This document shows positions 37,171 through 49,986 of a stretch of DNA of 64,000 nt, in pieces. The notes under the pieces are model-generated. The model did not search any database, was not told the origin of the DNA, and worked only from the letters and a program-made list of their open reading frames with translations. The stretch's first letter is position 1. Each line of letters opens with the position of its first letter. This DNA is from Halictus rubicundus (Eukaryota; Arthropoda; Insecta; Hymenoptera; Halictidae): the NCBI RefSeq assembly GCF_050948215.1, contig NC_135149.1, positions 2,232,001-2,296,000 of the forward strand, read 5' to 3'. Position numbers and translations under genes: made by a program.

Positions 37171-40100
37171 ACTTCATACAGGTTTTTTAAAAATTGTGCC
37201 ATTCGGTCTCGTTATCGACCGTGATTGAATCGAATCACAATACCGGAGATACTCGTGCAAGCGATATTTTATTAATGTCGAATCGTCGAAAGAAATCTAA
37301 GAATTCGCGTGAAAACAATCTCATCACGATCGCGATAGCGTCGACGGTTTGTTATCGGGTCATCGATAGACCCGAGCGTGATTCTATCTCCCGCGCAAAA
37401 AGTAGCAATTAGTGCGTGGTCGGTTGGAAGTTCATCGAAGAACGATGGAACACGATAACCGTGGAACGTGTAAAACTGATTTTCCTTATCTGCGGGTAAA
37501 TAGACGTTGTTCCATTCGTTGAATACACGAGTGTCTTCACCGTATCCCCGACCGACATACGCGTATGTACATGGATAATCGAGCTCGCTGGTTACGACGC
37601 GACCCGACGCGACGCGTCGACTCCAAATGCAACTGCAAACACGTGGAGACGCGTTAGCGTACTTTCGCGTCGTCCCGTGTTTCTCGTTTTCCGTTTACCG
37701 TTTCCCGTTTCCGGTTTCCCGTTTCCCGTTCCCCGTTCCGTGCTTTCGATGGAAAACAGCGAAGAAAAAAAGGGGAAAATTGAAAAGATTCGCGAAACTA
37801 CTCACCATTGGATGTTGTCATAACTTTAGGGTTTGTCTGCTGAAAATGTACAGATTCCCTCGAATATCTTCGACAACTCGAATGGTCGTCGAACGGGCGT
37901 GTTTCGATCGTCGCGATAGCTTTTGCTTTTGCTTCCGCTTCTGCGACTGGTGATTAGTGGGTTGTGGATAGCTAGCTGGTGGCTCGTCCGCCGAAACCGA
38001 ATCCTTCGCTCGTCTTCGAGGAAGGAACACGTGCGCAAAGTTCACCTTTAAGCGGCCCTCTAGAACGCTAATCAAGGAAGAACGGCCGATTAGATTTCTC
38101 GAATGGAATTAAACGACTCGAAGAAAAGAATACTAACGAGCCCATCCCGTGAAACAAGATACGCGGGCTCGGGATAGACGCAGACGCGGACACGGACGCG
38201 GACGCGTCCAATAGGTACTTGGACAATGAACGCGATCACGGTGACCGTGCTCTTGAATTAGACAGTGGACACAGAATAGATTGGCCACCGGCGATGCTAG
38301 GCCAGACGACTGGTTAGGCGAAATCATCGACGTGACGCGATGCAACGTCCAACACGTGCCATGTGCTAGATCGTACAGATGTGTGCGACCTGTACGATCG
38401 CATTCGAACTTTTCGATCGTTGACCCAACGATTCCACCCTTTGCGACTCCTCGTGGACAACGCTTATCTGTGTGTACAATTTATCGAATGCTGTCCCCCG
38501 TAATAGGTTCATCGAGTAGATTTCGATCAGACTTCGCTATCGGTGCGTTAGCGATCTAATTATAGATTATAATTACAATCGCGATTACGATGGTTTGCGG
38601 AAAAATAGGATTAAGGATACTTTCCCTACTCTTCTGCCATTGTTCCAATTATTCTAGCGCGAGCCGGTTGAGGAACAAGGTAAGGTGACAATCGCAAAGG
38701 TGTTCTCGTTCCATTGCTCGTCGCGTTACATCGTAGACTTATTTTACGATAATTACAACGTTCCATTGTCAACGATAATTAGATCTACCTGGAATCGGCG
38801 ACGTGACGCAAGACTGTTATCCGCGTACGCGGCACAGAGCGAGTGGTACTCGTCGAGTTGTTGTCCCTCTACTACGATTCCCTTCATCGACAAAGAAAAA
38901 CGATCACTGTAACTAAACCAGCGGTTACGCTGTAACCGTAACTATGTATAATTACAACTGAAACGACACGCGATCGACACTGGCCGATCGGAAATCGTAT
39001 AAGCCTGTGTCTTGCCGAAAGAGTCTCCTTGGCGAAGGCAACAGCGAGGAGGAAAACGACCAAGGTGGTGCGACTCCATCGGTTTTTTCCACGCTGATCG
39101 AATCACCGTTGGCACGGAAAAACTAGGGAAAAACTGGTTCACCTTTTTCTAGATAGTATGCGAACCCGGCAGCAATCCTTCGTTACATAAGAAACGAATC
39201 GACGATAGCCGTCGTTTAGTCGACAAAGGTTTTCGACTTCAATGCTCAACGCGCATCGCACGACGTGGTCGTTACGTTCGGAAAATCACGATTAACGGGT
39301 TAGATCTTGGTACGATCTTGCCCGATAACACCGTAAAAAGAGACGACAGTGTTTGCGCAATTTCAATTCCGTTGTGAAATATGTGTCACGGAACCTCGGA
39401 GATCGAGTCGAAGGTGTGCCGCGTCTCTCGTTTACGCGGTGTCGCGGTGTCGCTAGAAATGCAACTCGCGTTTCTATACTTTTAGGTAAAGGCCGTTGCG
39501 TAACGAGACACCCGGTGCAACTTTGGAACGTTCGGAACTCGTTTGTTTCGTAAAGACCGCTGATCTCTGGTAGAAAGAACGAGACGCGATAGGAGATGCG
39601 GAAGAATCGTGGGTGAATGGTAGAACCCTCAAAAACAGCCGGTCTTTTTACGTGCCGTTATACGTATGTACAGTTCGGAGAGGTTGCACCACCGCGATTA
39701 GGGGAAAGTTCGAGGAAGAATCGTTGCGTCGCGCGTAGTCGCGAGCCGCGCAAAGCCGCGCAAAGCCGCGCAGAGCCGCGCCTTACTGAAAACAAATTCC
39801 GAAACGAGACATGAGACTCTACAAATTAGAACTCTAGATGTTAATGGATTAAGACGCGATTCTCCAACTTTCCGCGCTTCCACGCAACTGAGCACTCAAG
39901 CGCCAAGGCTCGTACCGAGAAAATCCTTTTTTCGACGCAAGCGTCGTCGTCAAAACGCATTTTTTACGATTAAATTGTATAGCACCGTCGTTATGGAAAC
40001 GCTAATTAGACGCGAATCACCATCGTAATAATTGTCGGTATTATTATTGCCGCGCCGTGCGATTATGGCTATTGTCGTTGTTATCACAGAAATCTTGTAT

Positions 40101-40384
40101 TTCCAACACGTTGCACATTTTCCCATTTTTCTAGTTCCCATTTCCGTTCGTAGTTCAATTCTGATAGATTTCGCTTCCGAACGGATATCAGTATAGAGAG
40201 TAAAAGAAAGATAATAAGAGAATTGAATAATTTTGTTTGTTAGGTATCGACAGGACTGCAGGCTTCTCCAAGGAGAACTCGGAGAATTCGAAAGCGATTC
40301 ATTGCTATCGGATGTTGCGAAGGTTAGTGAAAATGATCCGAGTTCTATGAAATATGAAGAAACACGAATGTAGTCCGAAGCAGG
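37171..40384. other. Non-coding region upstream of ATP13A3
   Basis: Short frames only, none of recognised family. More CpG-rich than the left half of the window, perhaps containing 5' UTR exons and the promoter of ATP13A3. A 10-bp tandem repeat sits at 39745-39781. Confidence 0.5.
39745..39781. repeat. 10-bp tandem repeat
   Basis: Unit GCCGCGCAAA, about 3.7 copies, one base change in the third. Confidence 0.85.
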
Positions 40385-40389
40385 CGCCG

Positions 40390-42286
40390 CAGAGTGGGCA
40401 ATTTGGACGAAATCGGGTTCAAAATCAAACGACTTTCGATAGAAATGAGGTAGAGCGATGAAATTTTGTTTAAATTAAAGCTGGAACTTTGTAGAATATG
40501 GGAAAAATAGGGAGATTATGGTACGAACGCTTTTTAACCTTGAGAAAATTCGTTAAACTTGCACAATTGCAAGAAAATTGTGGTTTTTTGCAATACCACG
40601 CGCGGAAAAAATTTTTTTCTAACATGCTATACATCATTTCCCATAGATTTTTTCACGCTGATTTCACATCTGGTCTCAAAAGATAGATAGATAGATAGAT
40701 AGATTTTTGTGACAAAAACTAATAAAATCATTTTTTCGTTGAAATGATTTGATAACACACTAGTTTGAAGATATATCGTATTCTCATATATAAAACACAA
40801 TAAAAATAATAATAACGAAGTATTTGAATGTTTTGAGTTACTTACGAAACATGAAGCACTTCGCATCTCGTCATCACTTGACGTATCGCTGTCATTGCTA
40901 CTGGCACTTTCTGCAGACTGTGTGTGGCTGTAATGTAGTATAAATTAGATATCTATTGTCCATAATTATATTTTCATTTACAGAGGATGTAAGGTAAGTA
41001 TTTAATTATTTTAACTTACGTATTTTCATCAACGAAGTTTCTAACTTCTGGTGCTACTTTCTTCCTGTGGTACAACTTTAATCGATCTTTTATTAATATG
41101 AGTGAAATTTTCGGGTTGGTTAAGTACACTGCTCGATTAAAAACGTCTAGGATTCTATTCTTTCGGCTATTTTGTCGTGAGTTTAAGTATCATATTTTTA
41201 GATTCTAACTGAGCTTCTAACTGAGAACTGCATAATGCTCCGCTCTTTTCGAATTAACTGTCTTGTATCTCAAGTACGTGTTCGACGAAGTTTCTTATTC
41301 ATCAGTAATTTTTACATAGGAACAAGCATTTTAGAATATCAGATTTAACACTAGGTTTACGGGACCCGTCAAAATTAAGGGTTCTAATATTTTTAATTTA
41401 CGATTATTGAAATTCTGAAGATCCATCTACGTGGATTTACTCAGCAAACTTATTTCCTTAGGTATATATTATTTAAAAAATGGCTGAAAACTTGGATAGA
41501 CACATTCTTCTTATTTTTATAAAGTATTGTAAAATACTCACTTTTAATGCTCCGTAAACCTAGTGTTAAGAAAGAAGAACATTAGTAAAAGATCGAATAA
41601 AGTTGTACCAAAGAAAGAAAGTAGCACCAGAAGTTAGAAACTTCGTTGATGAAAATACGTAAGTTAAAATAATTAAATACTTACCTTACATCCTCTGTAA
41701 ATGAAAATATAATTATGGACAATAGATATCTAATTTATACTACATTACAGCCACACACAGTCTGCAGAACGCCAGATACGTCAAGTGATGACGAGATGCG
41801 AAGTGCTTCATGTTTCGTAATTAACTCAAAACATTCAAATACTTCGTTATTATTATTTTTATTGTGTTTTATATATGAGAATACGATATACCTTCAAACT
41901 AGTGTGTTATCAAATCATTTCAACGAAAAAATGATTTCATTAGTTTTTGTCACAAAAATCTATTTTTTGCAAAATCCTGAGGTCGTAGACAAATTTTCAG
42001 ACCAGATTTGAAATCAGCGTGAAAAAATCTATGGGAAATGATGTATAGCATGTTAGAAAAAAATTTTTTCCGTGCGTGGTATTGCAAAAAACCACAATTT
42101 TCTTGCAATTGTGCAAGTTTAACGAATTTTCTCAAGGTTAAAAAGCGTTCGTACCATAATCTCCCTATTTTTTCCCATATTCTACAAAGTTTCAGCTTTA
42201 ATTTAAACAAAATTTCATCGCTCCACCTCATTTCTATCGAAAGTTGTTTGATTTTGAACCCGATTTCGTCCAAATTGCCCACTGTG
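40390..42286. mobile_element. Transib-like palindromic element, non-autonomous
   Basis: A 1.9 kb near-perfect palindrome: arms of about 700 bases (40390-41090 and 41600-42286) around a 0.5 kb centre. The ends are CAGAGTGGGCAATTTGG (left) and CACAGTGGGCAATTTGG (right, reverse complement). Both sides are flanked by CGCCG (40385-40389 and 42287-42291), a GC-rich 5-bp duplication. Ends starting CACARTG and GC-rich 5-bp duplications are characteristic of Transib, the superfamily related to RAG1. No transposase core was found. Each arm carries a two-exon-like coding relic directed outward. A separate TTAA-flanked element sits in the centre. Confidence 0.75.
41349..41565. mobile_element. piggyBac-like MITE (TTAA-flanked)
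   Basis: 217 bases with the perfect terminal inverted repeat CACTAGGTTTACGG at both ends, flanked on each side by TTAA (41345-41348 and 41566-41569). TTAA duplication is typical of piggyBac. It has no coding content and is inserted in the centre of the larger palindrome. Confidence 0.75.
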
Positions 42287-42299
42287 CGCCGTAATGTCG

Positions 42300-43835
42300 A
42301 TGGATTTGTAAAGAAGAGAAAATTGTTTGTCGTGATTTCTCTCGTACTTACCCTCGGTTTTTAATGCGCCTATTCGCGAGTCCTGTGTACACTCCGGCGT
42401 TCAGTTTTCTGCACGGATTCGTGCATTCCCAGCGAGCTTCCCAGCGGGTATCGCCGAATTTTCAACTCTCTGTCTACCGGACAAACTCGGAGTACTCGGA
42501 GGATTCGAACGATCAGAAAAGCGAAAATGATCTCGATGCACCGTGGTACGCGTCTCGATTTTCCGTTCGAGATGATCGCGAGCCTCGCAAGCTGGTGGGA
42601 GAACGATCGAAAATTACCGACTCAAGGTAAAGAGCACGGTAAAGGAACTGGCAATCGCTCGACCGTATCCAAATAACTAGTCGAGGAGAATAGCGAAATT
42701 AAAAGAGAACGTCATAGTCGAACGCGAAGTGACCGAAAGTCAATTTCAGTTTGATCGCGTTGCGAAGCGTGTCGCGCGAAACAAGGCCTCGATGCGATGC
42801 GCGATGGGTCGAATCGAAAGTTTGGATTCGAACGAACGGACCGAGAATATTAAACCGACTGCGGAAACCTGGGCAGATGTGCCTATCGCGGGAAATTTTC
42901 TGTTCACTGTTCGCGAATCGAACGAAAACTGTCCTATCATTTCCCAGTGCACTATCACCTGTTTCGCGCCGCGCACCGGCCAACACTGCACCATTCCGTA
43001 TCGTTCCTGGACTCTGATGTACGAATTCCTCCCCTCCCCTTGACCGGTCCCCGCCGCTACCCTAATCATCTATCGAGAATTGCTCGCTTTTCCCAACGCG
43101 ATGGCAGGTACCAGTTCCCGATAGATCGCGCATCGATATTTACTTACCTTTTCCTTTTTCCGCGCCGAAACATTGTTGACGTCAATTCGATTCACCGATT
43201 CTTCGGTTCTTCGGAAGGACAGTCGAATTGACCGTCCAATTCGAAAATGCTTGCACGTACGTTTTCAAACGGTCCCGTTTCTTCTACCTGTACTTCCATC
43301 TGTACTCGTACTGGTACCCGTACCTCTACGTCTACCCGTACCCGTACCCGTACCCGGACTCGTACAATGCCTTCTTCCTCACGAACGCGGACATTACCAC
43401 CGTCTCAACTGACAAAAGTCAGACTTCTCTTCTCGAATCGGTAAGCTATCGAAAACAAAATCAGAATGTTGTTTACGGGTAAACGAACAGATGTAAAAAA
43501 ATATTAAATCTTCTTGAGTTTGTACGTGCAAATGTGTAATCAACGGTGGTTCGCGCAGAATACAAAATTGTTCGTTTCTTGTTTCGTTGTTGACGTCTGT
43601 TGGCCGTTCGTTCCTCGTTACGCGTGGTTCCTGGTAAAGGTCGAATAACGATAGTAGTTGCAAATTACGTGACTTACGTGTTCTCGTATCTTGCACCGGT
43701 ACAACCGTTGCGATGCGAATTATCACGTGTTCGTTAATGAACATTTCGCTGTATTCGTTCTCGTGCGACGCAAACTAAACTGTTTCACGTTTCCTCAAAA
43801 CATTGATTGCGCTCGGTGTGTTACCTGCCCACATA
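42300..43835. other. Non-coding spacer
   Basis: No supported gene. It contains the GTACCC-type repeat at 43285-43365. Several overlapping open frames around 42700-43050 are on both strands and have no recognisable content. Confidence 0.5.
43285..43365. repeat. Degenerate 6-bp repeat (GTACCC-like)
   Basis: Six-base periodicity of GTACYC over about 80 bases, purest at about 43312-43356. Confidence 0.8.
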
Positions 43836-44427
43836 CACAGGCTCGTGAAAGTGTTCAAACGCCCTTTAAAGCAGTATAACTTTTTCTAAACTGGACCAAA
43901 CGACCTGACTTTTTTTTTGAGCAAGTAGAAAAATTGGTATGCCGAATGACGTGCAAAAAAGATTTTGTAAAAATTGCAATTGCTAGGAATTATAAGAGCA
44001 AATAAAAAATGCACTTTCCATAACTTTTTTATTTGAGCGTGTAATGAACATTTAAAATATGCGTTTTGTAGATCTATGTTAGCTATACACATGATGAACA
44101 TTTCATTGAAATCGATTAATAGACACACGAGCTACAAATAGTTAAAATTGGTGAAAATCGTAGTTTTCACGACTTTTGGTCAGTTTCTGCTTAAAACCCG
44201 TAGATTCTAACATCTTTTCGATTTCGACATCAACCGATTTCGATGAAATTTTTAGTATGTGTATAACTAACATAGATCTACAAACGCATATTTTACATTT
44301 TAATCTTTTTTGCACGTCATTCGGTAAACCAATTCTTCTAATTGCTCAAAAAAGTCATGTTGTTTGGTCCAATTTAAGAAAAGTTATACTGTTTTAAAGG
44401 GCGTTCGAACACTTTCGTGAGCCAGTG
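43836..44427. mobile_element. Tc1/mariner-type foldback element, non-autonomous
   Basis: Right end (reverse complement) CACTGGCTCACGAAAG, left end CACAGGCTCGTGAAAG, both flanked by TA (43834-43835 and 44428-44429). The two halves are inverted copies of each other over most of the 592 bases, so the unit is a palindrome without transposase. It is related to the inner part of the element at 19640-20676. Confidence 0.75.
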
Positions 44428-44429
44428 TA

Positions 44430-47269
44430 CATATATACTTACATGTACGTTGTCGGAAGTTTGTAACGTCACAGCGACATGATTTAAGAAAAAATCTTTC
44501 TATCTTCTTTTTTAAAAAACGTGTCATTGTTTGACCGTGTACAACGCAGGTTTACGGTTACGCGCATCGCGCAACACCAAATTTTCGTGACTAATGCGTT
44601 AACCTCCTAGGCGAGGTTCGCCGAACCGTTTGAAACTATTTTCCCAAAGTATTGGTTGGATTAGTGTGACACGCGCAACGTAGCGGCGCATCGATAAACT
44701 TATCGTTTCACGTTGACACATGCATATCAAATTTGATCGATCCTTATTCAAAAAGTGTCGATTGTCATATCGATTGACATATTTGTTTCTCGCAATGCAG
44801 ACTTCCCTAGGATAACGGTGACGGTATACACAGATCATTATAAGCCTAATGTTATTATGAGATTATCGTTATTATACCGTGAATTTCTGCAGAACGGTTA
44901 CGACATCGCGGATAATTGTGAATTGTTTTGTGCGCGATGCAATTTTTCACAATGTCACCCCGAGAAACCCGGGCCTTTCTTTTCGCGAACAGATTCGCAA
45001 AAAATCGAAAATATTTTCAGATTTTCGCGGTTGGTTGCGAATTCGCGAATTCGTTGCGACGCGAGTAAACGTTCAAAGAACTTGAGCAAACGTAGTCTAG
45101 ACAGAGACAAAATCACCCAAAATCTCCTCGTCGTTGGCAAATAAGACGAAACGTCGCGTCGTAACGTTTAACCTGCTGTTAACAGAAAGTTTTTCTGTTA
45201 ATTGACTTTTTCGACCGACATTAATCGTACACCTTGCATGATCGTCCCTTATTCGAATTTTAACTAACAATTCGAACTGAATTATTATCATCGGTCTACG
45301 TTGTAAACGTCGAGACATATCGATACCTTTGTACATACATAAATGCAAGTATATATGTACATTCGTCGACCAAGATATATTCGAGTTCCAACAGAACAAT
45401 CGACTTGTTTATCATGCTTTTACTAATCGAGTAAAGAGGAAATACGAAATCTTTAATATTAATCGTGTAGCGATGCTTACACGATTAACAACAGAGATGC
45501 GCGAAAAGATCATGGAAATGTCCGATAACATTGATAAATACAGGTACTGGTACGTGTTTTGATCGTGAGTATTCACTTAAGAATTTTCACATTTTTCTTA
45601 TCTCGAGACGCACGGTCTATGTGGCACTGTTATTGTGCCGTAGAACACGATCTAAAATCGATTATGATTCCTGTCGATAGATAGTTTTCTAAACTACTGC
45701 GAGTCGTACCGACGCGCAACGTGTTGATTCGCAAGCATTTCGATTGTTTCCAATCCAGTCGATCGACTACACTTCAGAAGTAGTTATGTATGTAGGTTTT
45801 CCGCCATTGATTTTCGCTCGAGAAACTTGAATTACCTAAACCTTCAACTTTAAGCAAATAAGTGCTTGAGAACGTACGCGCAGGCGTACGAGAAGATCCT
45901 TTGCTTTGTAGGTTCATCTTACGTTTCAGTACCTATCCCGTGGATGAACATACGGATGAACCACCTCGAAAAAAAAAGAATTTTAAAAAGAAATAAGAAT
46001 AAGAAGTTAAAAAAGAATCATACGTACTAATGTTTTGTTTGATCATTTTCAGATTCAAGCAGAATCCACGCACAGTTGTCAAAGGGAATGTAATGAAATG
46101 AAATGAAATGAATTGAAATGAAATAGAGTGGAGTGGAATGGAATGCAATGGAATGGAATTTTTGTTCGTGATGCCAATAGCGCAACAGGTTTTTATTGCT
46201 ATTTCAACTCTTTCTATTTAATCTGTCGACTCGTGAAAAGTACGTAACATTGTAAAAAGAGTGAAAATGTCAACATGTTTACGCTCTGTTGTTTCTTTAT
46301 CGATTACCGGTGTCCTTAGCGAGAAACTAAGAATCCCTCGAATCACGATCGGAGATTCAAATTCCGATTTACCTGTTTTCACACGCATTCCCACATATCG
46401 TGCAATTTAATCGTAACGCAGATGTCTCTGTCTCACGTAACTAATGTGAGTAAATTGCACTTCATAATCGCACGATCATTCGCCTAGATGTATCATCGCA
46501 TATCAGGGTACATCAAGGTTGATCTAATAGATCCGCATTGGCGTATACGCGGCCCACTCGGTAGCGAATTCATCGACAAATTCGGGATCATTAATCCTGC
46601 GTTCATGATCGACGGGGGTTGATATTTAGGCTAATGTCAGCAAAATTGAGATCGTTGCCGACACGAGTCCCTGTCTTCGAGTGTCCTCGAAATATTTTAT
46701 TCTTTTCTTTTCTTCCATTTTTTACCAAACGTTTCGTTAAAAACTGCACGATTCATACTATTGTTTACATCACCTACGAAGGTCGACGATATATTTTTCT
46801 TGTTCCGAAAAAAGAAATACGGAGTAATATTTATCAATGTAATATGTATCTATCTATATATATATATATATAAGTATATCATAATTAAGAAGCGCTCGTT
46901 ACGGTAGTATTATCAGTGTTCACTCGTGTTTGCATCAATTGAATACTTAAGTAGTTCATTCTCGTTTCCCAGTGATTCATCTATACTAATATATGTAATA
47001 TTGTATACGAATTTCAAGAAAAACGATGCGTTTTGAGAAAATTATATTTATTTGTATTTGTTTCGTACAAATATAAAAAATATATATCAAGATATACTCA
47101 AGATATTCTCCTAGATTTCACGTAATATCCATTCTCTGTCTCACGATAGTTTATATAAATATATTGTCTTAGAACCATACGACTTTCGAATATCATCCAT
47201 TTCGTTTGCATAGCGATCCTGATCGCATGAGAAGCATTGCTTATATATTAGTTTAAAAGTAGCTAATTT
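44430..47269. other. Non-coding spacer to HROB
   Basis: AT-rich with scattered short frames. It includes a GGAAT/GAAAT-type repeat at about 46087-46159. No gene seen. Confidence 0.5.
46087..46159. repeat. (GAAAT/GGAAT)n pentanucleotide repeat
   Basis: Five-base repeat, degenerate, about 14 units, drifting from GAAAT to GGAAT. Confidence 0.85.
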
Positions 47270-49479
47270 TTATTGTTCTACCAATTGGGCATTACTGAAT
47301 ATGGTGTCCATGTCTATTTGAGACAACATTTCATCGTCGGAATCATTTTCACTAGTGCACAGTACACTGAATTCTGAATCTTTTTTGATTAATTTGTTCT
47401 CTTGACCCGTATCACAGTTGGTATTTAAACTCGACGAAGATGTTGACTCAGAAGTTCGACAAGGTGTTAACGCGTCCACATTTTGAAATTGCTTTAATCT
47501 TGATCGTACCGGCAGCTTACTCTTCTCCGAACTAGATACATGTAATTTTGCTTTCGCTACCTTAGATTCTGTCTCCACCGAACATGTAGTAACATTATCC
47601 TCTTCGATATCCATCTCTTCGGGATATCTACTGTTGCGGGACGTTTTCGATTCCTTCCCGTCAGCATTCGTTCTCAAAATTCTTGGATTATGAGACAATT
47701 TTTTCACAGTATCTACATTCGGGGAAAATCTTTTCAAAACGTTTAGCAAGTCTCCCGAGTTTTGTCTCTGTTCGTTTTGCATTTTCTTCTTTTCGTTTGT
47801 GATTGCTTGCTTGGAACTTTGCTGTTTTTGGACATTTTCTTTCTCCACATCTTTCAAATTCTTCGACGTTGGGCTAACAAAATTTTTTCCGCTATGTGTA
47901 TTTGTGATTTCGCTGGAAGAAGCTGAAAAAGAAAAATCGTTCGCGAAATCAAAGTTTATCGACTCGTTTTCAGATGTGTTCAATTCTCTAGAACTGTTTT
48001 TGCTAGTGTGAACCATAATTTTTTGCAATTGTTCCTCTACGACTTTTGAAAATACTTCGTCTTCTACCGTTTGCTTTTGATCCCGCTTCATCTTTTCGTT
48101 TGAATCATTTCCTAGAATCGATCCCATAGAACGTGTACATACGATTTTTCCCTTATTGGAGTAAATGGCTACTAAGCTTGAAGGTGAAATTAGAATATGA
48201 TACTTATTGGAGGTGAAGGATCCAGAGGTCTTCAATAAACCGACATCGCGTAATAATATAACAACGTTCGCTTCCAGTAAGCCAGGATATTTAAGAGGTA
48301 TATCTCTATGTACAATTCCTCGAATGCTATCCGTAAAATCTTTCAAAACGATTGGTGGATTGTCGTGACTGTGATCTATACATTCGACTATTCCTGCTAA
48401 AAAATCAACCTTCGAGCAGCTATATCCATTCGTGCTCGCCATTTGTTTAACAGTGGCGATTTCGCTACCCTTCAAGAAACCATCCGGTAAATCGTCTAAC
48501 ATCGATTGCCAGGCACCTTCTGTGAATAGATTCTTTGTATTCTGCGAACAGTATTCGGGCAAATCGGTTTCATTTGATTCTTTTGAGTTGTCACTTTCAT
48601 CTAAACTACTCAAGTATGAAATAGGAACATTAATGTCTATGTCGTCTGGTAGTAAACCAGCTGGTCCTGGAAATCTTCTAATCAGTGCCATTTTTTTATT
48701 TGCTTGAGCTTGAGGTATTTTAAAGCTGGATTTATTTTTTATTTCTAACAACTTCTTTTTAGAAGTTTCAGATGGACTTCCACGAAGAATATCATTGTTC
48801 GAATTACTTTGTTGTTGTATACAACTGCCACTGTCGCTCTCAATTTGTAATTCGTTTTTTCGTGAATCCAAATTTTTTACACTATTCTCTACAGTTTTAT
48901 TTTTTATGTTCTTTTTTTTCAATATTTCAAGTACGACATTTTTTCTAGTTAATTGACTATAATCGCAACTATATGTGCCACTCGATTGAGATTTTACCGA
49001 ATCGATGTTTTCAGGTAACTTTTGAAAAATATTCTTATCTGGCACCTTCTTATTAAACATGCCAAGTATCAGATTTTTTCTTGACATTTTATCATCTTCC
49101 TGCGAGACAGTTTTGTTAACAGACTTCTCCTGGCACTGGTCAACATTGTTATTAGATGAGAAAATAGGATCGTTTGAAACCTCTATTTTACGTCTTTTCG
49201 GTATTAATTCAGCGTTATCCATTGTAGAATAAATATTACTCGATCTGCTGTCCACATCGTTCAAGAAATCCTAAAAACGAGCACTAACAGTTAATATAAA
49301 AATTACTTTTGCGATTGGATCCCTTAAAATTACAACGCATTTCACATTTCTTTATGAAAGAAACAATCCGGTCTTATTCGTACTTTATTATAAATAGAGG
49401 AGAACATTTATATTATAATTTGAGAAAATATTTATTTTGACTTTACCTGATCCAAGTCCCAATCATCGCTTTCAAACAT
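47270..49479 (-). CDS. HROB: HROB (MCM8IP/C17orf53) homologue, homologous-recombination OB-fold protein
   Basis: In vertebrates HROB recruits the MCM8-MCM9 helicase for DNA synthesis in homologous recombination. Two exons: 49447-49479 (MFESDDWDLDQ) and 47270-49270, 677 aa. The diagnostic hit is RRFPGPAGLLP followed by a folded region (about WQSMLDDLP to IYSNKG) with KDFTDSIRGIVHR and ANVVILLRDVGLL, which reads as the OB-fold. The N-terminal third is a long polar region with two LILGMFNKK/VLEILKKK-type repeats, and the C-terminal third is Ser/Lys-rich and disordered-looking, ending in an acidic DDEMLSQIDMD. The long disordered parts exceed the similarity to vertebrates, so identity rests on the central third. 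Confidence 0.85.
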
Positions 49480-49986
49480 TTTCTGTTCAGATATTAAATA
49501 ACGTAAATTACAAAAAATGTCTACCTCAGGACAATCAGGTTTTCCAAAGAATGAACACCACGATTGTAAAATTGTACGGTAAATATTTACAGGTTTTGTA
49601 ATAACATATATACATATATATGTAGTAAGTACATACATACACGTGATACGCGTGTACTATATGCAATATACACAATTCATAAAGTGTCAAGTACAATATA
49701 CAAATGACCGTGAACGATATAAATAAGAAAGAAGGTACTTTCAAAAGACATTTGGCAACGGAGGTCGGCCATATTGAAAGTAAGCGGGTGATTTGAATTT
49801 CAACGGGAAACATTTCTAAAAAGAGTTAGATTTGCGTGTAAATACGTATGCTCGTAAAAAATTTAAGGAAATCAATAAAGACATATCAATGTGTGTTATT
49901 AATTTAATAATTTACAAACAGTATTACTTATCGGTATACATATTTCTTGAATAGAAAGTATTATAGGAACATCCTTTTAGATAATT

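Noticed and set aside
37627..37953. 108-codon plus-strand frame with Phe/Pro/Val repeats
   Set aside because: Its repetitive part is a low-complexity TTTCCCG tract; no homologous content and no conserved start.
40390..42286. Reading the 1.9 kb palindrome as an assembly artefact
   Set aside because: The arms differ by substitutions and small deletions, and a target-site duplication flanks the unit, so it is a real, aged insertion.
42699..43231. Cluster of overlapping frames on both strands
   Set aside because: Up to four frames open at once in a GC-rich stretch, which signals low stop density rather than coding.
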